From positions 24,208,092 to 24,272,091 of the forward strand of contig CM055611.1 in assembly GCA_029379385.1 (NCBI GenBank): DNA of 64,000 nucleotides, in the 5' to 3' direction. Each line of letters opens with the position of its first letter. Within the stretch, counting starts at the first letter, position 1. The notes beneath the pieces are model-generated. The model did not search any database. It worked only from the letters and a program-made list of their open reading frames with translations, and was not told the DNA's origin. Below, one piece after another: positions 36,601 to 48,717 of the stretch. This DNA comes from Quillaja saponaria (taxonomy: Eukaryota > Streptophyta > Magnoliopsida > Fabales > Quillajaceae). The position numbers were made by a program, and so were the translations under genes.

Positions 36601-39429
36601 AAGAAGAAAACAAAATAAACAAAGAAACCAAAGCAGATGGTGATAATGAGGAAAAGGTATGAGAATAAATTACAGATGCCTTAAGTTAAGATTCCCAAGA
36701 AATATAGGGAAACAAGTATAAGAGCTAATGGTAGCTCCAAAATTAAGTTGTGATTGGAAACTCCCTATTTCTAGTATGATATAATAATAAAACTTTCTAT
36801 GCATGTACTAATTGGCTGCAAATAATAAAGCATGGCTTATTAAAGTGACAACAAAGATAAATGCAGAAGCACATCCCGGAAATGTAGCTAATGTTTTCGT
36901 TTATTATTTTCATCACTGGAATCAACTTCTCAAAAAGGAAATGATGATGCAATGAAATTTTCTTCCACATAAACATCCATAACAAAAACAAACAGCAAAA
37001 GTCATGATAATTATAATTTATCATAGGTAACAAACAATATACCATCTTGTGACTGTGTTGGTTTAAGTGACAAACTTTTGTGAGTCAGTATCTCGTAGGC
37101 ATTGAGGATAGGAGGAAGGTCATTGTCCATTGTAGATATAGAGAACGAATGAGATTCCTTTCCTGTCAATGGCTTAGGAGTCGGTACGGTAATTGGCTTT
37201 AAGTAATCAAGAGAAAATGGTCCCATGTTTTCATCATCCAAACGAATAAAAATCTTCCGTTGCTTGCCATCCTGAAGCTTCTCAATTTCTGTAAAGTGAA
37301 AGTAGACATAATTTGGAGCAGTCGAACTCTTCCAAGTGTAATTGATAGAACTGTTAACACTCGTGACAGCAGTACCCAACACTTTAGCAGGTATATGGTA
37401 GGTGTTGTTGGATATATCAACAAAAGAGACAGGCGTCATTGCAGTCCAATCAGGTTGTTCGTAATGGAGCCATTTGCGATCATATATATCATCAGCATAC
37501 CTAGTGGGCAAACATTGTGCAAATACTTCAATAGGTGCATCATAAAAATGGAAAATTCAGTTCGACAGAAATAAAGAAACAATTTTTCTAAAGGAACAAA
37601 ATTATAGAAGAATAACTATCTAACTTGACTAATGAAAAGAAAAACACACAGATGACCTCCATCAGCACAAAATATTGAACGCGACAATATTCCATGATAG
37701 AGTGTGTGTGTATTCAGACACAACAATTTACATAAGAAAGTTTGCTTCTTGGTGCCAAGAGGAAAAAAATTCCTTCAAATACATGTAATTATGCTTCTAA
37801 AATGAGAAACTGTTTACTTTGATGGCCTAATTAACAGAAGGATTCCTTGCTGTACCCTAGATTCAAAACCAAATACAGATGTGACTACTATCATTTGTTC
37901 AGAAGGACAGGTATGAAATCTCTGGGTGAGAAATTGTGCGGCTGGCCATACTTGACTACCATTGGTATAGTGGTATTGTATGCTTGACATCATTTTATTC
38001 CAATTGAGACACACGGCCATGACACATAGAATAGTCAATGGCAAAGAAAATGATAATACATGAGGAAATGCTTCACAGAATTAGGTCACAGTTTTAGTTT
38101 GTGTCCAGTAAATCAGGAATTATGTAGAACTCTTATCATCCTCACTTATAAAGTTTAAATGCATGATCTCCAAATGTTATTTCATGTGTGATACATTTCA
38201 GAACATTCTGTATAACTCTCCAGGAGTTTGATCTGTGCGGACTAGAGTTTACATGGTAGAACATAGACATAGAATGGTAAGGTAAACATAAGAGACTTTT
38301 ATAGATTGATTAAATATATTAACATTGCAGAGAAGAGATGAAGGATATAAGAGCACAAAGTAACAGAGTATTGCAAGAACGGTACTAAGGCATGGGGCAG
38401 TAGACATTCCCTGTTAACAAGTAAAATTTAAGTGTCAACAGTGAAGCCATATCTCCCTTATACTGGCAAAAATGAGTATCAGCCAAAACTTTTTGTAGTC
38501 GATTGTGCAACACCAATTCTATACAGATTTGAGTATCATTCCTAATATATAAAATGAGATTAATGTACTGGAAAAATATATAATGGCTATGACAGTGCTC
38601 CTATAAGTAAATTACCTGATTATATCATTTGAGCCACCAAGGTTGTATCGACGGGCACTTTGTAATAATCCTCCTATTTCATCTTGATAGATAGAATTAT
38701 CTAGAGTTCGTAATTCAATTGCTGATATGAAAGGTGTTCCGTTGTCGGTGTTTATGAGACACAAATGTACAGTATCAGTTGAAGAAGTATAAATCATCCC
38801 TTTCTCTGTGGTTGTATCCTGCACTCTAGTCCAGTAATTAACACCAATATACATGTCAAATTCTGGGGGTTGACCCAACCCATCATAATTTCCATAAAGG
38901 AAGACAGCTCTGACAAGATACTTAATGTTTCTTCCTTGTCCTGGCTTAAGGGTGTAACAGTTTTTGCGTCCTTTTGGAAAATATCTCAGAGTCCTGAGCT
39001 CATACCTAACATCTGAAGAGACAAACTTGGAGGATATTGGCATGTTGATACCAGAATCAGTAAATCCTATGTCTGCCTGGTAATATATGCCAGCATCATC
39101 GTAGTGACTTTCATTAGCTCCACAATTGATGCTAATAAATCCTTGAAAATATTTGTTTAGAGGAAAGAATCAGTACTACAGTACTAGTATAATATCCTCA
39201 TTCAACACCCAACAAATCTATAAAAACAAGTCGTACTAACAAAATCACCTTCTGGGCAAAAAGAAACAGCAAAAAAGAAGCTTTCTTTAACATACTGACC
39301 AGGATTATTAGAGGCAAGATTCCTAGAATTATGCTTCTGATGCTTGATATTTGTGGCAATGGCAGTGATGGCAAGCAAGAATATCAACCACATTCTCGTA
39401 GGAAAACCCACTGCACGAATACCATCCAT
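30631..39429 (-). CDS. Receptor kinase D: intact malectin-like LRR receptor-like kinase (LRR-I type)
   Basis: Twelve exons join in frame to 847 codons (846 aa): 39300-39429, 38616-39141, 37043-37500, 36380-36512, 35811-35882, 35319-35390, 34155-34315, 31887-32104, 31649-31778, 31423-31482, 31143-31332, 30631-31021. Domains: signal peptide (about 1-30), malectin-like region (about 45-365), GDPC motif (390-393), two LRR units (about 415-463), ENPELC-like KYPELC (468-472), transmembrane helix (about 485-509), kinase. Kinase residues: GEGGFG 553-558, Lys574 in VAVK, HRD at 668-670, DFG at 688-690; an RD kinase expected to be active at the plasma membrane. The family (Arabidopsis IOS1/FRK1-like, SYMRK relatives) works in defence or symbiosis signalling; the role here is unknown. 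It is the only undamaged receptor in the cluster. A third LRR exon present in receptor B is not found here; because that exon class keeps phase, the frame survives. Confidence 0.87.
33040..33568. mobile_element. hAT-like MITE, 529 bp, in the intron of receptor D
   Basis: The element starts TATGGGTGTGTAC and ends TTTACACAGCCCTA, an imperfect inverted pair. It is flanked by GTTTTCAG (33032-33039) and GTTTTTAG (33569-33576), an 8-bp target duplication with one mismatch. The aligned intron of receptor A (about 515-530) lacks the whole segment. Internally it is AT-rich with repeated GGTTCAGTTCGGGTATT-like motifs in both orientations and no coding capacity. Short hAT-family MITEs with TAGGG-type ends fit this pattern. 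Confidence 0.8.
34540..35080. mobile_element. LTR-element-like relic with a tRNA-Met primer-site motif (receptor D intron)
   Basis: Counterpart of the block at 5320-5880. GCTCTGATACCA lies at 34995-35006, preceded by the same paired GACTTG and GTGACAAACTTC stretches. No coding region; edges unresolved. Confidence 0.4.
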
Positions 39430-42400
39430 GATGATGTTTCCCTCTTCCTCTGTACATTGACATCATCAGACCTCAAAATAAATAACAACAATATCGGCAT
39501 TTCCATGGTCAGAACTCTCAGTAAAAGGATGAAAGCTACTTAATTCATTAACTAAATCCATTTGGGAACCCACATAGCGGTGCATTGGAATGGGATATTA
39601 GGATATTTATTTATTCATTGCCATAATGGACCGGTACGAGTTTTAATTAATATAATATTTATGTAAACATATATAATTTTTATTCCATACTATTTTAATA
39701 TTAGTAGCTGTGTTTGTCGTTTATTATATATCGTGGTCTAACAGATAGTGTTTGCTTAAAAATTTGAGAGATTGACTAGAATAAACTTGTCTGAAAAATA
39801 AAAGAGTTAAACATAGTTCTTTGAAAAATAAAGATCAAATTTTATTTTTAATGAATTTGTATGTTCAACACACAAATCAGGGTCACATATATATAGAAAG
39901 GGTCACATATATAAAAAGGAGAAGATATTTTTGAAAAATTTATGAGTCGAACCCACATATTAAAAACTTATAGATTGTACGCACAAGATATTTTTGACAA
40001 AATTTATAAGTTGAACTTACAAATTTAAAACTCGTGAGTTGAACTCACAAAGTTAAAACAAATGAGTTCTATAAACATATTCCAATTTGTGAAGTTAAAA
40101 ACACAAATTTAAATTTGTGGGTTTAATCCACTAATTCAACCATTTCTTCTTCTTCCCTTTTACTATTAATTTGTGTGACTTATTGATATTTAACTTTGTT
40201 AAAATGTAATGACAAGTATTGAATTGCAAAATTTGAGTGAATTCAAAAATAGAAATGTGATGACCCGCATTTTTTTAAAATATGTCAAATTAGTGACCTT
40301 GAAGTTTCAAGTAAATATTTTGAACTGGCTAAAATAATTTAGTGAGCTCTAAAATAAATTTTTGTAAATATTTTAGAATCGGTAAAAATTATTTTATTAT
40401 GTTATCATAATATTATTTGAATAGATTTGAAACCAATATTTTGAATTGAAATGAAGTTGATTTATATTATTTTGATTATTAACGTATAATTGTATTTGAC
40501 TCTGGATTTCAACATCTCTTATTTGACAAGTGTCATTGAACATATGCTTTGAATAGATTTAAAATTAATATTTTCAATTAAACTGAAAAATTTATTTTAT
40601 TTTTACTATTAATGTACAATTTTCTCAAACATCACATATAGGTAACTATTATTCAAAACTGGATAACCTATTACATAAAAATTCAAATATTACAATTTAC
40701 AACCTTATAGAAATTCTAAGACGTAAGAATTTCTTATCCTATCTATCCTATATGAATATATAACTTGAAAGCATTAAAGTTCAATATTCTAAATGACATT
40801 ATAAAAGAAAATGAATTTTCCTCATGTCATGTTTTTATTTTATTTTATTTTTTATAAGTAAAAAAAAAAAAAAAACAAATCTTTTAGAATCATGCAGATA
40901 CATATTTAGCTTGCAGTCAGCACATTTTCTATTCTTTGACAATTTAAGTAGTCATTCTAGTCTCTGTAAGAGTTTAACATGTTATTATTATTTTTTTAAA
41001 AGCTTTTGTCAGTATCTGCAATTTAAGAAGCCATTTTGGTATCTACAATTTAAGAAAACATACGTACTAATACACCTCAACTGTGTATTACAATTTTATA
41101 TTAAATTCAAGGAGGCCGAGTACATTTAAGCTAGAAAACCCCAAGTGAGTAACAAACTAAATGGTTGTAAATGAAATAATAATAATATATAGCAACATAA
41201 TATTTACCATCTAATCCTAGTTGATTTTCAATGATGATAAAATAAAAACAGCAAAAGGTAAAACTATGATTGCATCATAAAGGCTATCTCTGATGCTTCC
41301 AATTTTGATGGACACTTTCTCGACCCATTCCTTAAACTCGAAAGTCATAATACCGAGTGTGGAAAGTTTATGGTAGTTCTTGAATAGCATAGTGCAGAAA
41401 GGGTATTCTGCTTAAGAGCGAAAACTAACCATAATTTAAGAAAACGAATAGTGAACTAAAACAATGGAAAAAAGTTTTAGGGAAACAAGAAGAACTGCAA
41501 TACTAAACCTACCATTCAGCATCATCAATGGGCATGTTATTTGGTTTTCAACAATTTTTAAGCCATGACTACCAAAAACGAACACGCTTCTCTTCTTGTA
41601 TTATTAATTCCGGGAATCTGGCTCTTGTTTCAACATAAGTTGCCAATTCTCTTCTCTTATATGGACATGGTCCTGTTTAGAAAACGAATTTAGAAGGTAC
41701 CCCATGAGTCATAATCATAAATAAGCTTAAATACACCAAACTGCATTAGTTCAAACATAGTCACAATATGGAATGATAAAATCATAGCATGTGTAAGAAG
41801 TTAAAGAACATTCATTCTGCAAATTTGCATTTTATTCAAGTTGTTCTTGAATATGCTGATGGGTCACACAATATTAACAATTTGAAAATTGAAGGCTCTA
41901 CAGCCAGTCAGAGAAAAAAAATATCAAAATAAACACAAAGAGTAACTACCCATGAAAATTGAAGGAAAATGTAGAAAAGCATGAGATTTCAAGAGATTCT
42001 TAAGCACACAAAGTCTCAGTTCTTGCAGCAATGAAGGATAAATAGATTTCATAACAAGGGCCTTCTACAAATATGGACAGCCATAACTTACAAGCAATCA
42101 TTTTCACCACGTATATTCGCCTAGAGAACTGAGTTTTTCAAACATTTGAAGTCCTTAGAAACCAAGTCAGAAACAAGATGATAAAGGAAAATTGAATAAC
42201 TGTAGACTGTAGTGGATAATAAACCACCTAGACAAAGGCTCAGAAATACTTGATGAAAACTATTCATATAAGGAGCATAAAAGATCTATGCTAATTCTTT
42301 CTATGACCGATAGCTTTGACAATGGTTTACAGGGGTAAACCTTGAAGAAAGTTATAGCAGGACCCTGAAACTAGGAAGGAAGAAAAAATCTCTGTCACTG

Positions 42401-43291
42401 TGTATAGTGTTTTCATATGTTAAATGAAACCTTATTTGCAGTCTAGAATGCACATACAAGTAACTTAGAAATATCATTCCAAAGGAAACCGTCTTTCCAT
42501 CCATCATTATTAGTGCAAGACTAACATAAGACATGTTCTTCTGAACAAACTTACCAAGGGAAATACCCATATAGTTCTCCATATGTGCATTTCCCACAAT
42601 GCAATGTTGTTTACCAATTTATAAATGAGTAAACATATATTAATGAGTAAGTGAACTTACTTGACCAGTAAACACTACAAGTAATCTTAGCTGTAACCCC
42701 AAAATTAGTTAAGAACCAACATTCACATGAATTGAATTGAAATAATGGCTGAGACAGGGTATGACAAATACCCAGAAAATTACTTTCTTTTTCCCAATGA
42801 AACTACCATCTAATACAAAAAAAATAAGTGCTCAAACCCATAATAATTGAAGGGTTTAAAACACAGAAATTAATGGACATGTCAGTTAAATATTCTAAAT
42901 TCAAACCAAGAAGAAAGTGGGATACCATAGAGATATGCTGCCAAGTGTAATAGGTTGAAAACCCCAAAATCTGAAGAAAGGTTTGTAAACCAGGAACGAC
43001 ACGAAAAACAGCAGAGTCATTAGATGAACATATCAGAGGCATTAGATGGATATGTCAGTTAACATATGCTATCAACAGAGGCATCAAGACAAAGTAAACC
43101 AGGAACAACACTAAAAACAATTGATGAACAAAGTAAAGGAGCCATACATGAACTTGTAAATGTTTTCTCAATATACAATAGGTATAACTCGTCCACATCC
43201 TTCTATGTAGTTCATGCCAGACCTGTTTTAGAAAAAATTCCCATCTATGGATTTATAAGCTAAATCCCAAATAGACTATAATAGATCTTAT
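39430..43291. other. Large intergenic region upstream of receptor D
   Basis: No confident gene. 39570-39730 resembles the region upstream of receptor E (46260-46410; shared GTCGTTTATTATATATCGTGG). The centre (39800-41200) is AT-rich filler with reiterated AACTCACAA/AACTCATAA-like phrases. Exon-like stretches at 41217-41672 are listed separately. 41700-43290 shows no conserved frame that I can recognise. Confidence 0.5.
41217..41672 (-). other. Two exon-like open stretches, unidentified
   Basis: 41573-41672 is open and bounded by AG and GT, reading GPCPYKRRELATYVETRAR and onward (FPELIIQEEKRVRF). 41217-41378 is preceded by AG and reads MTFEFKEWVEKVSIKIGSI and onward to a TAG. The amino-acid composition looks like real protein, but the two do not join in phase, so an intervening exon is missing or this is a gene relic. 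I do not recognise the family. Confidence 0.25.
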
Positions 43292-43451
43292 AAAACTAAC
43301 AATAATATTGCAGGTTCTTCAATTTAATGCTAATGGGCTGATGTGGCTTCCTTTCAGGAGAAACTAGAAAGGACAGAAGTTCTCGCTGTGGAAATATGTG
43401 TCCTTAAGATTTTAAGGTTTGTGAAGAACCTACAATATTATTGTTAGTTTT
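43292..43451. mobile_element. 160-bp inverted-repeat element (MITE-like hairpin)
   Basis: The left arm starting AAAACTAACAATAATATTG (43292-43321) and the right arm ending at 43451 are complementary over about 30 bp with one mismatch (GCAGG versus its partner CCTAC). The loop is about 100 bp. No clear target duplication is seen. A small MITE is the likeliest reading; a small-RNA hairpin is possible. Confidence 0.65.
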
Positions 43452-43605
43452 TCGTAGAAAGCAAATTTGAACTATTCTAGTCTATAATTGGTACTGTTAT
43501 CATGTCTATAATTGCAATTGGATAAAAAAATCAGTCTTTTTAATTATTTTATCTTGTAAGAAGAAAAATAAAACAATCACACATTTTTTTCATTGTAGGT
43601 GTCAA

Positions 43606-46000
43606 TTACATTTTATCAATTATATTTTGTGAAGCTAACTCTATTTTCAAACACTCCTTCAATTCATTATATACATGGCTTGCCTTTGGCCTTTGGATAG
43701 CAGGTGAATGAACGCAAGCCATTGCTATTTCTATGGCTTTCCAGGAAGAAGAAATGTTGTAACTTCCTTTGATTCTTGGATCAATTATGCTTCCAATATC
43801 CATTCTTCCAAAATATGGACTTACCCATTGAATTATGTGAATTGGAGCTGGCCCAAGATCTCTTATAATTGCTGAACGCCCAGTTATCATCTCCAATAAG
43901 ACAATCCCAAAGCTACAAATGTCACTTTCTCTATTTAGCTTCTTCGTCTTATAATACCTGCAGAGAAAATCTTTGCATTTACACCCAACGGAAAGATTCT
44001 GATACTTCAAAGTTAAATTTCACGGATTTTAAATGTTTTCAACATAGTAAATCATAACTGCAATTTCAACCAAAGTGAATTTTGAATGAGAAAATACTCC
44101 CCATAGTGCAAGTGCTTATTTCTATGAATATGCTGAAATTTTAAATAATCAACCATACTAATTGTCGGTACTCACTCAGGATCAACGTAACTGAATGCGC
44201 CCTTGGGGTCAGTTAAATCATGGATGCAACTTTCAGTTTCGAAAGCTTTACAGAGCCCGAAATCCGATATCTTGGATTGTAAGTTTTTATCTAATAAGAT
44301 ATTTGACGTCCTTAGATCTTTGAGGATTATTGATGGCTTACAGCCATTGTGCAAGTAATCCAATCCTGCACATCTAGTCCCCATCAGTTAAAGTATAAAA
44401 ATATGAATCAAGAAAATGTTAAGAAATAGTTCGGATAAAATTTGGTATTTCCAATCTCGAGCAGCATCTATTGCAATTTGAAGTCTTCTTATCCAAGTCA
44501 GAGCATTGCTGCAATCTGCATCGATATTATCAGTCTATCAATAAATAGCGAGCTAATTGGCGAGTGAAATGAGTTCTAAATGAAATATATGTAGGCTGAA
44601 CGAAGTTGAAAAATATTATTGATTATATAATATTGGCCTTCAATACTCTTATTCCAAAGAAAGAACCTAAATATGGCTATTTACCAAATGATAAATGTTG
44701 TGCCAATGTTCCATTTTCCATGTACTCATAAACAAGTGCCATGTTGTCACCTTCATTACAGTACCCAATAAGAGAAATCAAGTTTTTATGATGAGCTCTC
44801 ATCATTGATTTCACCCGCATTTTGATTTCAGAAAATGACAACTCAAGAAACAGATAGCAGCACCTTCTGCATTGTTTAATTAAATGGTTGAGATAAGTTA
44901 AGATGCAGTATAGAAGTTTAAGATGCATGCAACTTTGTGTGATGATGTTTCAGATTCGACACTTGACATTGGAGAGGGTGAACTGATGCCACATGGAATA
45001 TGTTAGTATATTTCTGTTCAAGCTGATATTGCTAGGATTTATGTTCACCATAGGATTTCTAGTTTAGGAACGCTTTTGGTTCCTTTTATAGATATATTTC
45101 TGTTCGGTAAAGATTAAAGAAGTTAATACAATATATGTAGAAGGGTGGAAGGTTTATTTTGATCCAGAGTGTCTGATTGTCTTCCAATACACTGTATTAC
45201 TGTTTGTCTTTGCCCACTGGTACTAGACATAGAATGGTATGGTAAACATAAGAGATTTTTGTAGATTGATTAAATATACTAACATTGCAGAGAAGAGACG
45301 AAGGATAGAAGAGCACAAAGTAACAGAGTATTGCAAGAACGGTACTAAGGCGTGGTGCAGTAGACATTCCCTGTTCACAAGAAAAATTTAAGAGCCAAAA
45401 TGGATCAGACGGAAGCATGCTGACGACAGAGAAGCCTTATCTTCCTTATACTGCAAAAATGAGTATCAACAAAAACTTTTTGTAGTTGATTGTGCAACAC
45501 CAATTCTATACAGATTTGAGTATCATTCCTAATATGTAAAATGAGATTAATGTACTGGAAAAATATATAATGGCTATGACAGTGCTCCTATAAGTAAATT
45601 ATCTGATTATACCATTTGAGAAACCAAGGTTGTATCGACGGGCACTTTGTAATGATGCTCCTATTTCATCTTGATAGATAGAATTATCTAGAGTTCGTAA
45701 TTCAATTGCTGAAAATGAAAGGTGTTCCGGTGTTGGTGTTTATGAGACACAAATGTACAGTATCAGTTGAAGAAGTATAAATCAAGTCGTACTAACAAAA
45801 TCACCTTCTGGGTAAAAAGAAAAAGCACAAGAGAAGCTTTCTTTAACATACTGACCAGGATTATTAGAGGCAAGATTCCTAGAATCATGCTTCTGATGCT
45901 TGATATTGGTGGCAATGGCAGCTGATGGCAACCATGAATATGAACCACATTCTCGTAGGAAAACCCATTGCACGAATACCATCCATGATGTCTCCCTCTT
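43606..46000 (-). pseudogene. Receptor kinase E: internally deleted copy of receptor D
   Basis: Colinear with receptor D but only 2.4 kb against 8.8 kb. Kinase exons remain at 43606-43957, 44176-44365, 44456-44515 and 44685-44814. The signal exon lies at about 45850-45990 and a slice of the first malectin exon at about 45610-45775. Three junctions mark deletions: near 44876 (the exon with GxGxxG is gone), near 45216 (transmembrane, LRR and second malectin exons gone) and near 45782 (most of the first malectin exon gone). Point lesions add to this: HRD has become LKD (IILKDLR), the acceptor before the 44685-44814 exon is GG instead of AG, and the donor after 44456-44515 is AT instead of GT. 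The C-terminus stops early at IIDKM. Non-functional. Confidence 0.88.
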
Positions 46001-47561
46001 CCTCTTTACATTGACATCCATTCAGACCCCAAAATAAGCAACAACAACATTGGCATTTCCATGGTCAGAACTCTCAGTGAAAGCTACTTAATTCATCAAC
46101 TAAATCCATTTGGGAACCCACACAGTAACAGAGTTGACGAAAAAATTAAAAGGTCCAAATGGAGGGCCAGTTCTACGTCTTCTGCAAATTCATCTTCGTT
46201 GACCCATTGACATCGATAAGAGCTTACAAGATACACGTACAACTTTTTCAGGTAAAAATGGAAATTAAGCCGACCGGTACGAATTTTAATTATTCAATGT
46301 TATTATCCAAATAGAGGGCCAGTTCTATTTTTAGACATTTATGGTTAATTATATAAATTTTTATTCAATATATTTAAGTATTAGTGGCTGGGTTTGTCGT
46401 TTATTATATATCGTGGTCAGATAGATGGAGCTTTTCTTTTTGCTGCTAAACGTCTGACAGATGGAGCTTATTTATGAATTGTGATTTGCTTAAAATTTAT
46501 GGTATAGACTTCTTTTTTTTATACTTAAGAATATTTGATATTGTTGTCTTTCTCATTCATTCATGAAGATATAAAAACCTGGAATAAGCACAATTGTTAC
46601 TGTTGTGAGCTTTTTTTAAAAAGATTTTATTTGATAGTGACTATGACACCCGATTCTTAATTTTTAGTCATTTGTTTTCTTCTCTTGAAATACTTAATTT
46701 AATTTGCTTTTGTTAAGAGATTTTTTTGAAGTTAACAAGTCTAAATTGGCGGGTGTTGCCATGTTGGTTTAATATATATATTCTTACGGCCTGTTGTTCA
46801 TAAAATAAATAATATTTTTATCTTTTTATCTAAAGAATGAGTAAAGATTTATAATTTTTTATTTTGACCAATAACTGATTAGTCTATCGATCAAGATAGT
46901 GTTCAAAAAACTTGAGGTTAAGAATTCGAGTACTCTTGACTCCCTGTTAGAAATAAATATATGTTCTCATGTATGATCGTGGCTACTAGGTTAAAGATTC
47001 GAATACTTTTGACCTTCTTGTTAGGGGTAATCTATTCTCAAGCATGATCGGAGATTTTTAGTGGTGATATGCCCTATCTATCTTTCTATTTGTCCACAAA
47101 AAGAAAAAAAATTTCATTTTGATCATTTTGGAAGTAAAGCAAACTTCATCAAAATTGGTCATTAGAGTGACTTTCACAATTAAAATGAATTTTTCTAAAC
47201 TTGATGCCCTATGGGAAAAAGATGAAGAAGAAAGTTTCACACTATTTTTGAGATTTGATCTAACACATATATATTTCAGCATATCTTTCAATTTGAAGAA
47301 TCAAACAATAACAATTCATTTGTATACGAGGTACAATAAAACCTTTTTTTCTTCTTTATTTAAGATGGGTTATACACCAAACAAAAAGTCTTGTGCTCAT
47401 AAGGTACATTAACTCCAAACAAAGAAGTCTTGAGTCTTGACTCATTACAATTATTTCAAAGAACTAACTTAACTTTAAATTTGCCACAGTTAAGTGGTAC
47501 AAACAGAGAATTAACTCAAACTCCTCTTATTCACATACATTGCCCAATTTATAGGTATCAA
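46001..47561. other. Intergenic between receptor E and peptide copy 3
   Basis: The left part resembles the upstream region of receptor D; from about 47100 it resembles the 3' flank of the peptide genes (compare 21900-22100). No gene is seen. Confidence 0.55.
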
Positions 47562-47889
47562 TCATGGAGTGTGATAATTAAGAGGTTGAGTTTCAATAGG
47601 AGAAGCACAACACTTGCAACAAGAGCCTGGAGGTGGTGGTGTGCAGCATACACAAGCAGGGCATATGGGTCTCTTAACTGCAAGGCACATAAGTTGAGGT
47701 CAACATCTAATTAACAACAAAATTTAAGATTAAGGAAACAGTATGTGTATGGAGGAAATTTCTTTCTTACACTAGCATCACCTAATTACCTATTGGAGGA
47801 CGGGCTGCATCAGATGGTGAAGTTTGCGAGAAAACCATGGCAAAGATGAAAAGGGCTACCAAAGTATACCTCAAAGAGTTGCTTGCCAT
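47562..47889 (-). CDS. Small secreted cysteine-rich peptide (copy 3)
   Basis: Exons 47790-47889 and 47562-47677 give 71 residues. The signal peptide is MASNSLRYTLVALFIFAMVF; the spacer is SQTSPSDAARPPIVKR. The eight-cysteine core is identical to copy 2 (CPACVCC, then TPPPPGS, then CCKCC). The tail ASPIETQPLNYHTP is also identical to copy 2. The only core DNA difference from copy 2 is a silent CCT to CCA. The function is unknown; a secreted apoplastic peptide is inferred. It lies about 1.6 kb upstream of receptor E on the same strand and 0.8 kb from copy 4, forming a tandem pair. Confidence 0.83.
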
Positions 47890-48717
47890 TACTTGCAGGA
47901 AAATAGAATGCAATAGATTTGTTGAGATGATCAGAAATATGAACGTAATGATACATTTATACCGGTTTCAAGGGTCTTGCACCCTTAAAATAAATATTTT
48001 ATACTATGGGCTTAAAGTACATGTTCCTTATGTGCCTTGCTGTTTGAATTTGAAGTTTGAATTCCACTTTGTAATTAATTAATAATGCAGATAGTCTTGG
48101 TTGAAAAAAAAATGAAACTTTGAACAGCATCTAATAGTTTTCTGAAGCACATTAGGGGCATTTGGATATTTGTTTCTTGTGGAATTAGCAATTCTGCACA
48201 TGCAGTTAGTATTTTCCTTTCAATGTTAATCTTCCTCTAAGCAAAGCTAGCCCAGTTTTATGTGTCAGTACTGTTAAACTTTTTCATTTAATTGCCTTAA
48301 ATTACTGTATGTTATGTTTTTGAAAAAAAAAAAAAAAAAAAAAAAAAAAGAGTGAAATTCTTGGATATATAGAAGGTGATGACTACGCAACACCTACTAA
48401 TAAAAAAAAGATTAACCCATAGAGTGGGATCTACCCCTATTAAGTGATGTTCGTGCGTGAAGAAATTTTCCACGTGCACATACCACTCTCAAACAGGAAG
48501 ACCAAGGATTGTTTGGAATTAGTATAAGTTTCTTCAACACAAATACATGAAGCATGAATTCAAGATGAGGAAGTATATGATACTTTACAATTACAATAAA
48601 GCAACTTCAATTCAAACTTGCTATACTTTTTGATACACAGAGAAAATTAACTCAGACTCCTCTTATTCATAGAATACTTTCCATTTTATAGGTATCATAT
48701 ATATATATATATATCAA
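47890..48717. other. Spacer between peptide copies 3 and 4
   Basis: No gene. Holds the promoter of copy 3, a run of about 24 A at 48325-48349, and the 3' flank of copy 4 with a short AT repeat at 48699-48714. Confidence 0.6.
47954..47961 (-). promoter_or_regulatory. TATA box of peptide gene copy 3
   Basis: TATAAATG on the minus strand, 65 bp upstream of the ATG, in the same place as TATAAATA in copies 2 and 4. Confidence 0.55.

Noticed and set aside
48352..48395. Short match to plant 18S rRNA (GTGAAATTCTTGGAT)
   Set aside because: Only about 15 nt match, and similarity does not continue; no rRNA gene is supported.
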